Assembly: GCA_031272075.1 (NCBI GenBank)
Contig: JAISUK010000067.1
Coordinates: 1 to 64,000, forward strand
DNA: 64,000 bases
Reading direction: 5' to 3'
Origin: Dysgonamonadaceae bacterium
Lineage (GTDB): Bacteria > Bacteroidota > Bacteroidia > Bacteroidales > Azobacteroidaceae
Under the pieces are notes generated by a model. The model saw only the letters and a program-made list of their open reading frames with translations, was not told the origin of the DNA and did no database searches. Positions 1 to 7,904 of the stretch are shown here, in pieces (position 1 is the stretch's first letter; the number at the start of each line of letters is the position of its first letter). The position numbers and the translations under genes are program-made.

Positions 1-13
1 CAAATCCCCAAAG

Positions 14-35
14 TTGTGTGCAAATTGTGTGCAAA
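14..35. repeat. Tandem 11-bp direct repeat
   Basis: Two perfect head-to-tail copies of TTGTGTGCAAA (14-24 and 25-35) lie just past the terminator of the tRNA gene, at the window edge. Direct repeats beside the 3' end of a tRNA are where integrative elements often sit. No integrase is visible here, so that link is inference only. Confidence 0.5.
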
Positions 36-40
36 TAAAA

Positions 41-74
41 ATCAAAAGAGGCTCGCAACTTCTTGCAAACCTCT
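41..74 (-). terminator. Rho-independent terminator of the tRNA gene
   Basis: Read on the minus strand, AGAGGTTTGCAA, loop GAAG and TTGCGAGCCTCT form a 12-bp stem with two G-U pairs, followed by TTTT. It begins 11 bases after the end of the tRNA gene, so it should end that transcript. Confidence 0.75.
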
Positions 75-85
75 CTGTTTCAAAG

Positions 86-159
86 TGGTCCCACTAGGGC
101 TTGAACCTAGGACTCCCTGATTATGAGTCAGGTGCTCTAACCAACTGAGCTATGGGACC
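86..159 (-). tRNA. tRNA-Met (anticodon CAU)
   Basis: The minus strand folds into a complete cloverleaf. The acceptor arm is GGTCCCA/TGGGACC with discriminator A, the D arm is GCTC/GAGC, the anticodon stem is CCTGA/TCAGG with loop CTCATAA, the variable loop has five bases, and the T arm is CTAGG/CCTAG with loop TTCAAGC. The anticodon is CAU. The 3' CCA is not encoded, so it must be added after transcription. A CAU anticodon is shared by elongator tRNA-Met and by tRNA-Ile2, whose C34 is modified to lysidine. I favour elongator Met but cannot exclude Ile2. It is not the initiator type, because the first pair is G-C. It has its own promoter and terminator. Confidence 0.93.
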
Positions 160-191
160 TGTTTTTGTAACATGTCTCATTTAAACAGGGA

Positions 192-221
192 CAAAGGTAA
201 AAAAAACTCTTGAGGATACAA
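192..221 (-). promoter_or_regulatory. Promoter of the tRNA gene
   Basis: On the minus strand a TTG (221-219) is followed after 19 bases by TACCTTTG (199-192). This matches the Bacteroidota consensus TTTG-N19-21-TAnnTTTG. The mature tRNA begins 32 bases downstream of the -7 box. Confidence 0.7.
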
Positions 222-244
222 GCGATACTCCAATATTTTTGTTT

Positions 245-252
245 TATCTTTG
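245..252 (+). promoter_or_regulatory. -7 box upstream of the GHL10 gene
   Basis: TATCTTTG fits TAnnTTTG and lies 20 bases before the ATG at 273. No clear -33 box is seen. Its position inside the longest ORF shows that the TTG start at 210 is not used. Confidence 0.5.
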
Positions 253-272
253 CATTCTTAAAATATTCTATT

Positions 273-1769
273 ATGAGACGTAAGTTACTATTATTTGCGA
301 TTTTGATTACGGTATCGCATCTTTTTGTTTTTTCTCAGATTACTCCTAAGCGGGAGTTTCGCGGCGCGTGGATGCATGTCATCCACCAGCGACAGTATCA
401 ATCCATGAATTCCGATTCCATGAAACGCTATTTATCGTCGGCGTTGGACGATCTTCAGTCGATGCATATCAATGCGGTTGTTTTTCAGGTACGGCCAACA
501 GCAGACGCCTTTTATGCTTCCCAATTGGAACCCTGGAGCAGATACTTAACAGGAACACAAGGAAAACCACTGGATGATGGATTTGATCCGATGGAATTTA
601 TGATTTCGGAATGTCACAACCGGAATATGGAATTTCATGCCTGGTTGAATCCGTACCGAGTGACGTCTTTAGAGACCGATACTTTACACGAATCGCATAT
701 CTACTACCGTCATCCGGAATGGTTTGTCAGTTATGGAAATAAGCTTTATTTTGATCCGGGACTTCCCGAATCGCGCGATTTCATTTGCGAAGTCGTTAAG
801 GATATTGTCGGTCGTTATGATGTGGATGCCATTCACATGGATGATTATTTCTACCCCTATCCGGTTGCAGGTGAGGCATTCCCGGATGACGATAGTTTCC
901 GTAAATATGCGCAGTCGCAAGGTTTTTCCGCAGAACAGCGTGACGATTGGCGTCGCAACAATGTGAACCTGTTGATCGAGCAGATCAAGCAAACAATTTT
1001 GTTGACAAAACCTTGGGTGCGCTTTGGAATCAGTCCTTTCGGAATCTACCGGAATAAAAAGAACACGCCTGATGGTTCGGGCAGCGATACCAACGGACTT
1101 CAGAACTACGATGATCTGTATGCCGACATCAAACTGTGGGTAGAAAAAGGATGGATAGATTACAACCTGCCGCAACTTTACTGGGAAATCGGGCATCCGC
1201 GTGCCGATTATGAAGTATTGATTAAATGGTGGAGCAGAAATAATTATGGAGCGCATTTGTATATCGGCCAGGCAGTTTCGAGTACGATGAGAGATTCGCA
1301 ATTGGCTGCCAAAATGGAATTGGAACGTACTTTGCCGGCGGTTTACGGTAATTGTTTCTGGCCTGCATACGAATTGTTGAAGAATACAAGAGGCGTTGCC
1401 GACAGCCTGCGTACCGATTATCAACAATATCCTGCGCTGATTCCTGCTTACTTGCATCTGCACCGAAAAGCGCCCAAAGATGTCAAATCGTTGAAAGCCG
1501 AATGGACACCGGAAGGCTATAAACTCCACTGGAAACGGAACGGAGATATCCGCGATCCGGAAAAAGCCCAGTATTTCGTGATTTACAAATTTGAGGACAA
1601 AGAAAAAGTCAATTTGGAAGATCCATCCAAAATCGTGAAAATCACCCGCGAAGAGGAATTATTGTTGCCCTACAGCGATGGGAAACGAAAAGTCAAATAT
1701 GTCGTCACCTCCGTCGACCGGTTTCATAACGAGACGAAAAAAGGAAAATCGAAGACGGTGAAACTCTGA
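273..1769 (+). CDS. GHL10 (DUF187) family glycoside hydrolase-like protein
   Basis: This protein of about 498 residues belongs to the YngK/GHL10 family of TIM-barrel, glycoside hydrolase-like proteins. Bacteroidota carry several; they are exported and thought to act on glycans or peptidoglycan-derived sugars, but the substrate here is unknown. It starts with a Sec signal (MRRKLLLFAILITVSHLFVF, then SQ). Family signatures are FRGAWMHVI near the mature N-terminus, HAWLNPYR, DAIHMDDYFYPYP, FGISPFGIYRNK and YNLPQLYWEIGH, which carry the conserved acidic and aromatic residues of the barrel. The C-terminal 100 residues look like a fibronectin-type beta domain. The track start (TTG at 210) was rejected because a -7 box lies inside it. 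It is a single gene, converging on the addA-like gene. Confidence 0.85.
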   Translation: MRRKLLLFAILITVSHLFVFSQITPKREFRGAWMHVIHQRQYQSMNSDSMKRYLSSALDDLQSMHINAVVFQVRPTADAFYASQLEPWSRYLTGTQGKPLDDGFDPMEFMISECHNRNMEFHAWLNPYRVTSLETDTLHESHIYYRHPEWFVSYGNKLYFDPGLPESRDFICEVVKDIVGRYDVDAIHMDDYFYPYPVAGEAFPDDDSFRKYAQSQGFSAEQRDDWRRNNVNLLIEQIKQTILLTKPWVRFGISPFGIYRNKKNTPDGSGSDTNGLQNYDDLYADIKLWVEKGWIDYNLPQLYWEIGHPRADYEVLIKWWSRNNYGAHLYIGQAVSSTMRDSQLAAKMELERTLPAVYGNCFWPAYELLKNTRGVADSLRTDYQQYPALIPAYLHLHRKAPKDVKSLKAEWTPEGYKLHWKRNGDIRDPEKAQYFVIYKFEDKEKVNLEDPSKIVKITREEELLLPYSDGKRKVKYVVTSVDRFHNETKKGKSKTVKL

Positions 1770-1789
1770 TTGCCGTCGTTTTCCGGGAA

Positions 1790-4700
1790 TTATACTGTCT
1801 GTATCCGGTCGATTTCCACATACCAGATGAAAGCGTTGATATCCGGGTAGTTCATTTTTTGCAGCAGGGCGATATAGCGTTTCATCTGTTCCAGGTGCGC
1901 CGGTTGAGGTTTGCCGAATTTGTAGTCGATGATTACTGTTTTATCCTCCGACAACAAGATCCGGTCGGGACGCAGGTGCGTCATTGTTCCGTTGAGCTCG
2001 GTCAGGATTGTACATTCGTTGTAGATTTTGTATTTGTCTGAAAACCAGTCTTCCACATGCGCATTTTGGATAGATTTCCTCACTTTCCGGATGTATTCCG
2101 CTTTTTCGGAAGGGAGGATCATGCCGTCGAATATCAGCAGGTTGACGGCCTGTTCGATATCGTTCATTGTCCGGATACGTGAAAACAAGGCATGCATGAT
2201 ATTCCCATACAAAGTATAATTGTCTTGGGAGTCCGAATCGTCCGACCAAACAAATTCGCGGGAATTATTTGACTGTTTGAAAATCGGTCTGTCCGGATCA
2301 AATGTCTCCGACACGAATCCGATATTGAGCGGTAGCGGTTTTTGTTTCAACAGATTGTCTGTTTGCTGTTCAACGAGGAGGTCTTTGGCCGCCAAAGCGC
2401 CCGTTGCATACGAACCGGAGTCGCATCCCTGATCTTTCACCCAGAGCGACAGGAGGTCGGCCACCGTTTTGATGTTCGCGCAAGATTCCAGATCTTTTTT
2501 TTCTTTCGCGAGAATCAATAAATGGTGTTCGGCGCGGGTAAACGCCACGTATAGCAGATTGAGATTATCCATCCAACTCAACAGGGTCTCTTTCATGTAT
2601 TCCGAAGAAAAAACCGTATCGGCCATTTTGGAAGTGTATTTCACCGGAAGCAGTTTCAAGTCGTAAAGATCCGCTTTCGGTCCGCACCAGACGATGGGAT
2701 TTTTTTTCGGAAAAAGTTCCCAGTCACAGAAAGGAAGCAGCACGGTATGAAACTGTAGTCCTTTCGATTTATGAATGGTGATTGCACGGATGCCATCGAT
2801 GGAAACCCCTGAGGGTGCGGGTTTGCGTTGCAATTCTTCATCCCAGTAACGTAAAAAAGAGTGGATATCGGAAGGCGATTCCCGCAGGTAATTCGTCAGA
2901 TTGTCATAAAACGAAAACATATAATTGCTTTGTCCGGGTATCTGCTTCAGATCAAAAAGCCGGTATAAATGCCCTGAAAGTTCCGATAACGGCAGTTGAA
3001 CCGATTGTTCTTCCGGAACGATGGAAGGATCCAATCCTTGCTCCTGCAAATAAAACGCTAGTCTGGCACGAAACAGGGCGGTCGAAGGATTTGACAATAC
3101 CCGCATCGCCTCGATGAGGATACGCAGGGCAGGAGAAGAACTCAATTGGAAGGCTTCATCTGAAACGATGGTGAGGTAATGGTCGGCGGCCAGTTCTACG
3201 TATGATTCCCGTTGCGATGCCAGGTATTCGGCTATCCGGATGATGATTTTATTTGTGCGGGTCAGGATACAGATTGAACCTGCCGGAATTCCTTTGCTGC
3301 GCAACTCTTGCAGTTGATCTAACAGCCGACTCAATACCAGGTCTTCATATTTTCCATCTTCCGATTTGTCGGGAAAAAAATCCACGGAGACATAGCCGCG
3401 GGTTGCAATTTTGGGCGATTGCTGGACGACCTCCGAGGGTTTGTAAGCGTACTCGAAAGGCGATTCTTCCTGAGTGCCGAACAAGATGGACTGTTTGAGG
3501 CTCAATTGTGATGCCGCAAAAGTAAAAAATTGGTTGTTGAAATCAATGATCTGTCGTTCACTGCGGAAATTTTTGTCCAAGGTGCACGGCGTGACCTGCA
3601 ATTCCTGCCCGATCCCGTTCAGGATGGTCCAGTCGCCGTTGCGCCACCTGTAGATCGACTGCTTTACGTCTCCCACAATCAAGCTAAACAGATTCCTTGA
3701 CAGGATCTCTGAAAGCAATGATTTGAAATTTTCCCATTGGATACGCGAAGTATCCTGAAATTCGTCTATCATGACGTGTCTGATTTCTGCGCCGATCTTT
3801 TCAAAAATGAACGGGGCGTCCGAATCATCGATCATGTAGTTGAGGAATCGGGCGGTATCCGACAGCATGAACCGGTTGTTTTCGCTATTCAGACGACTGA
3901 TGACACGCGTGATGTCCCAAATCAATCCCAATTGATGGAGATTTTCTGTGATCATCTTGGAATTGAGGAAAGTGCGTAAAGTCTGCAACGACTGATTGAG
4001 CAGCGGCAACCATTCGTTTGTGGCCAGTGCAATGATTTCCGCTTTCATATTGGTTTTTGACGCAGGCCATTTTTCCGGACTTTCACGACATGCTTCGATG
4101 GTCGCTTTGTTGGTATCGACGCTCTGTGGATCGTCTGATGCAAGGGCTTTAAAGAAATTGAGCACAGTGCCGTTTCTGTTGAAATCCGAATAATTCAGAC
4201 CAAGGTCGGTCAGTTGTTTCGACAGAGCGGCAAAGGTCGTTTTGAAAAAATGGCGGCATTGATTCTGGACGCGCGTATGCTGTTGCAACAGTTGCTTAAA
4301 CAAGTTGGGATTTTCGTCGATCTGCTGTTTCAGTTCCTGTTCGTGTTCCTGAAAAAATTCTTTGTAGATACACCGGCTGAAAGAGGTCAAGTCGCGATCA
4401 ATACGCCAGTTGCTTCCATCGTCTAATTTATTTTCTATATACGTCATCAGCCAGTTGAGCAACTGCGCGTCTTCATTTGCTTGTTCGATCAGTAAATCGA
4501 CTGCTTCAGATAAAACCTTATCTGTATCCATTTCCAGGTTGAAACGGGAACATTTTCCCAATTCCCTGGCCAGGTTTTTCAATACTTTCTGAAAGAAACT
4601 GTCGATGGTCGTGATATGCAACCGACTGTAATCATGGAAAATCGACTGCAATATCAGTGTTGATTTTTCCCGGATTTCCTCATTACTCATTGGCTTCCCT

Positions 4701-4954
4701 TCGTCTCGCAAGGCTTTGCTGAGCGAATCTCTGAAGGTTGCCGAATCGTCGCAGTCGAATGCCAATCCGTATAATTCCGAAAGAATCCGGTCTTTCATTT
4801 CGCCGGTCGCATCTTTAGTGAATGTCACGGCCAGGATATGGCGGTGCGTTTTTTCCGGATAATTGACCAGTAATTCGCGGATGTATTCCAGCGCCAGGGT
4901 ATACGTTTTCCCTGAACCGGCGGATGCTTTATATATTTTCAGATTGGACATCAT
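1790..4954 (-). CDS. addA: AddA/RecB-type helicase-nuclease (UvrD superfamily 1)
   Basis: This protein of about 1054 residues combines an SF1A helicase with a C-terminal RecB-type nuclease, the plan of AddA. The Walker A motif KASAGSGKT is at the N-terminus. The Walker B-like IDEFQDTS, the GDVKQSIYRWRNGD motif, LDKNFRSERQI, the motif V-type ITIHKSKGLQF and the motif VI-type LLYVAFTRAEHHLL follow in order. The nuclease motif RPDRILLSEDKTVIIDYKFG is near the C-terminus. With the AddB-like partner it should resect double-strand breaks for RecA loading. The start was set at 4954 because its ATG overlaps the TGA of the preceding addB-like gene (ATGA), a translational coupling signal. The longer start at 4966 is possible. 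It is the last gene of relA-addB-addA. Confidence 0.85.
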   Translation of the reverse strand: MMSNLKIYKASAGSGKTYTLALEYIRELLVNYPEKTHRHILAVTFTKDATGEMKDRILSELYGLAFDCDDSATFRDSLSKALRDEGKPMSNEEIREKSTLILQSIFHDYSRLHITTIDSFFQKVLKNLARELGKCSRFNLEMDTDKVLSEAVDLLIEQANEDAQLLNWLMTYIENKLDDGSNWRIDRDLTSFSRCIYKEFFQEHEQELKQQIDENPNLFKQLLQQHTRVQNQCRHFFKTTFAALSKQLTDLGLNYSDFNRNGTVLNFFKALASDDPQSVDTNKATIEACRESPEKWPASKTNMKAEIIALATNEWLPLLNQSLQTLRTFLNSKMITENLHQLGLIWDITRVISRLNSENNRFMLSDTARFLNYMIDDSDAPFIFEKIGAEIRHVMIDEFQDTSRIQWENFKSLLSEILSRNLFSLIVGDVKQSIYRWRNGDWTILNGIGQELQVTPCTLDKNFRSERQIIDFNNQFFTFAASQLSLKQSILFGTQEESPFEYAYKPSEVVQQSPKIATRGYVSVDFFPDKSEDGKYEDLVLSRLLDQLQELRSKGIPAGSICILTRTNKIIIRIAEYLASQRESYVELAADHYLTIVSDEAFQLSSSPALRILIEAMRVLSNPSTALFRARLAFYLQEQGLDPSIVPEEQSVQLPLSELSGHLYRLFDLKQIPGQSNYMFSFYDNLTNYLRESPSDIHSFLRYWDEELQRKPAPSGVSIDGIRAITIHKSKGLQFHTVLLPFCDWELFPKKNPIVWCGPKADLYDLKLLPVKYTSKMADTVFSSEYMKETLLSWMDNLNLLYVAFTRAEHHLLILAKEKKDLESCANIKTVADLLSLWVKDQGCDSGSYATGALAAKDLLVEQQTDNLLKQKPLPLNIGFVSETFDPDRPIFKQSNNSREFVWSDDSDSQDNYTLYGNIMHALFSRIRTMNDIEQAVNLLIFDGMILPSEKAEYIRKVRKSIQNAHVEDWFSDKYKIYNECTILTELNGTMTHLRPDRILLSEDKTVIIDYKFGKPQPAHLEQMKRYIALLQKMNYPDINAFIWYVEIDRIQTV

Positions 4955-7848
4955 GATCGACCGCATAAGTTTTTGAAATCACAATAGCTGCATTTAGCAG
5001 AAAAAGCTGTCTGAACAAACGGGATGTCCGGATTGAACAATTCCGCAATCTTGGGGATAAACGCTTCTTCAAAAGCCGTATTCAGTGTCCGGAAATCCGA
5101 GATCGGTTCTTTCTCGAAAGCGATCACCGGCGAATAGTCGTCTTTTCCGGCTTCCTGTAAATAAAACAATGCCGGAACAACCGGTAGATCGTATTTGCCC
5201 TCTTTGATGAGGACAGAGGCATATATGAAAGTTTGCAGGACATGCGCCGCTCGACTGTCTTTGGGTGCAACCAGATCGTCCATCGTCTTGAAAGTCTTAT
5301 GTTTACCGCTCGTTTTATAATCGATGATGTAGCATGTTCCGTCTTTTTCCTCAAATCGATCCACGATGCCGCTGATTTTCAGGGAAGCGTTCCATGCTTC
5401 CAGTTTGAAATTACCTAAAACACGGTGTTCCAACCCGCGGATAATGAACGGAGTCCGTTGTTTGTCAATCTCAATCAGTCGATGCAGCAAATGGCAGACC
5501 ACCTTGAAGTTGATCAATTGTTCGCCGTTGTATTGGCCCAAGTCTATTTGCCGATTTTTGAAATATGCAATCGTGAATGCTTGATTCACAATTCGTTCTG
5601 TCAAGTGTGGCCATTTCAGATAGGGATCCAAATCCGCTTCGCGAACCAAGAATGAATCCGCGTCGTGCTGTCCGTTGTTTCGTGCAATTTCGCGATATAG
5701 CAATTCCGCCGCCTTATGAAAGAGGGTGCCGAAGATGGCATTGTCCAGTTCGTCGGTCAATTCTTCCTCGGGCATTAATTCTTCGATGTACTGGAAATAA
5801 AATTGGAGCGGGCAGTCGATGAATTTGTTGATTGCAGATGGAGACAACCGTATGGAATCGGGATTTATCAACGAATCGTATTTCCCCCTGATTTTAGACA
5901 TGAGCGCGTCGTCTTTCCGGATTTCAATCGTTTTCGTTGGTAGCGGAATCAGTGGTGTTTGAATAGAGAAACGTTTGATATTCAATCGTTTGTCAATCAG
6001 CAATTGGAGAATAAATCGGCTCATTTCGGCTTTACCCAATTGTGTTTTGTCGGTAGAATATACCAAAGTCACTTTTTTTGCACGTTGAATCAACCGATAG
6101 AAATAATACGCATAGATCGAATCCTGATGTTCAAACGTACTCATTTCAAAATGTTTACGAAGGAATTGCGGGATAAAAGTATTGTCGTCGGAGGTGCCCG
6201 GCATAAAGCCTTCGTTGACGCTCAGCAACAGCAAGTGATCGAAATCAAGCGCACGGGTTTCCAACATGCCCATAATCTGTAAGCCTCTCACAGGTTCGCC
6301 GTGAAATGGGACCTGCGTCGATGCATTAATTTTTTTTAACAAACGGAAAAATGTCACTTTCTCAATGCGGAGTTCTCCGGAGGAGATCAATCCGTACAGG
6401 CGGTTCAACAACTGATAAGCCCTGAAGACGGATTCACGATACAACCCGCCGTAGATATCGTCTTCTTTTTCAGTGCCTTTCATCGCTTTTCCAAGGCGGC
6501 GGATGAGTGTCAGCAGGTAGTTGGCCAAATCTGTCACATCGCTCGTGTTTCGGAAGATTTCTTTATCAATCAGTGTTTCCTGCGAAGGGAAAAACAGATT
6601 GCTTTGCAACAGCTCTTTTTCTACCGATTTTGCTTCAGGGAGAATCAGTTGCGTATATGGATGTCGCAATACCGGCAGCACGTATTTATACCTGAATGCC
6701 TGCCGAGATGGCGATATCCCCTTGATTTGCAGCTCCAGAAGTGCGTACAGAAAACTGGTGACCGGCGTTTGCGCGATCGGAAATCCCATGGTAATATTGA
6801 CGTTCGCTACCTGCTTCGGGGGAATGCTGTGCATGACGACCGGCAGCAGCTGTTCGTTGCACAAAACGATGGCGGAATCCGGCTTTGTGAATGCCTGAGG
6901 ATGGCTGATAGCGTCCAGCCAGGGAGCGATAGCAGCCGATTGTCCGCTTTCGGAAGCCGAATGAATGATGGTGATTTCCTTTTCGGGCGAAAGCAGACAG
7001 TCGAACGGCGACTTGTCGATGGCCGAACCGAACTTCCGGAGGTTGTGTGCCAGGAAATTCCCGGCCTCGTTTCTCGCATTTCCTTTCTCGTCGAGATAAT
7101 AGAGATCGGTATCCCAATAGAATAACGATTTGTCTTTGAGTCGGCTGAAGAGTTGTTCTTCGCATTTGTTCAACACATTGAATCCGGCAAAGACGTAGCT
7201 GTCGTGCGAAAAAACATGCGAGTCATTTTCCAGTGCGCGACGCATCATCATTCCCGGATACGCGAGTTGTTCGTTTTCCAGTTGCGCCTGATAGGTTTGG
7301 TACACTTCTCCCAACATGTTCCAGATCGACCAGAATGCTGTCTGAAGCGAAGAATTTCCCTGGAAAGTCTGTCGAAAATAACGCGCCAATGCTTCCAATT
7401 GTGATTCATTCAGGTGGTTGAAATCGTCTTTCAGCGCGTCAAGATCTTGCAGATTGCTGAATAGCAAGCGTGTATTAACCAATTGCTTGTCGATGTCGTC
7501 AAAATCGCGAAGTAAAATTTCCCCGAAAGCATAAAATTCGTCCAGCGATTCTGCAACGGACGATTTGCCGACTTTGTCCTGATGTACCTGGATATAAGCC
7601 TTATACAATTCACAAACCAGTTTGATCGGATCGGCCGGACGCAGCGTTGTCATTTGCCGGAACAAGTCGTCTATAGCGTAATAGGTAGGCGCCCATACCG
7701 GTTCGTGGACATGCTCGTAGAGATAATTATTGAAGAACAGACGCATCCGACGATTTGGAAAAATCACCGCAACGTCGGCCAGATTTGTCCCGAATCGGGA
7801 AATCAGATCCTCTGCCACAATACTCAAAAACGACTTCAAATCAGCCAT
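4951..7848 (-). CDS. addB: AddB-like PD-(D/E)XK nuclease subunit
   Basis: This 965-residue protein is the likely partner of AddA. The N-terminal half resembles an inactivated SF1 helicase (no Walker A motif seen), as in AddB. The C-terminal third has a RecB-family nuclease: GTLFHKAAELLY, then ISGIVDRFEEKDG and YIIDYKTSGKHKTF, which supply the D and DYK residues. An iron-sulfur staple is implied by FIDCPLQFYFQY upstream and CSYCDFKNLC at the very C-terminus, the four-cysteine layout of AddB and related nucleases. It is coupled to addA by an ATGA overlap. A heptanucleotide repeat fills the 56 bases between the upstream relA-like stop and this start. Sequence divergence from Firmicute AddB makes the symbol provisional. 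Confidence 0.8.
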   Translation of the reverse strand: MADLKSFLSIVAEDLISRFGTNLADVAVIFPNRRMRLFFNNYLYEHVHEPVWAPTYYAIDDLFRQMTTLRPADPIKLVCELYKAYIQVHQDKVGKSSVAESLDEFYAFGEILLRDFDDIDKQLVNTRLLFSNLQDLDALKDDFNHLNESQLEALARYFRQTFQGNSSLQTAFWSIWNMLGEVYQTYQAQLENEQLAYPGMMMRRALENDSHVFSHDSYVFAGFNVLNKCEEQLFSRLKDKSLFYWDTDLYYLDEKGNARNEAGNFLAHNLRKFGSAIDKSPFDCLLSPEKEITIIHSASESGQSAAIAPWLDAISHPQAFTKPDSAIVLCNEQLLPVVMHSIPPKQVANVNITMGFPIAQTPVTSFLYALLELQIKGISPSRQAFRYKYVLPVLRHPYTQLILPEAKSVEKELLQSNLFFPSQETLIDKEIFRNTSDVTDLANYLLTLIRRLGKAMKGTEKEDDIYGGLYRESVFRAYQLLNRLYGLISSGELRIEKVTFFRLLKKINASTQVPFHGEPVRGLQIMGMLETRALDFDHLLLLSVNEGFMPGTSDDNTFIPQFLRKHFEMSTFEHQDSIYAYYFYRLIQRAKKVTLVYSTDKTQLGKAEMSRFILQLLIDKRLNIKRFSIQTPLIPLPTKTIEIRKDDALMSKIRGKYDSLINPDSIRLSPSAINKFIDCPLQFYFQYIEELMPEEELTDELDNAIFGTLFHKAAELLYREIARNNGQHDADSFLVREADLDPYLKWPHLTERIVNQAFTIAYFKNRQIDLGQYNGEQLINFKVVCHLLHRLIEIDKQRTPFIIRGLEHRVLGNFKLEAWNASLKISGIVDRFEEKDGTCYIIDYKTSGKHKTFKTMDDLVAPKDSRAAHVLQTFIYASVLIKEGKYDLPVVPALFYLQEAGKDDYSPVIAFEKEPISDFRTLNTAFEEAFIPKIAELFNPDIPFVQTAFSAKCSYCDFKNLCGRS

Positions 7849-7860
7849 AGCTCACCACTT

Positions 7861-7902
7861 CTAACTTCTAATTTCTAACTCCTAACTCCTAACTCCTAAC
7901 TC
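7861..7902. repeat. Heptanucleotide repeat array (CTAACTC)n
   Basis: Six tandem 7-mers lie between the relA-like stop and the addB start: two degenerate (CTAACTT, CTAATTT) then four perfect CTAACTC. On the coding strand they read GAGTTAG, giving repeated AGGAG-like purine tracts ending about 12 bases before the addB ATG. Such arrays are prone to slippage. Confidence 0.85.
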
Positions 7903-7904
7903 CC

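Noticed and set aside
684-1529. 281-aa minus-strand ORF
   Set aside because: Entirely antisense to the GHL10 gene, with cysteine/arginine-rich sequence typical of a shadow frame and no recognisable domain.
7201-7230. Third copy of the 93-bp element (ACATGCGAG match)
   Set aside because: Only nine bases match, within the addB-like coding sequence; the flanks do not align.
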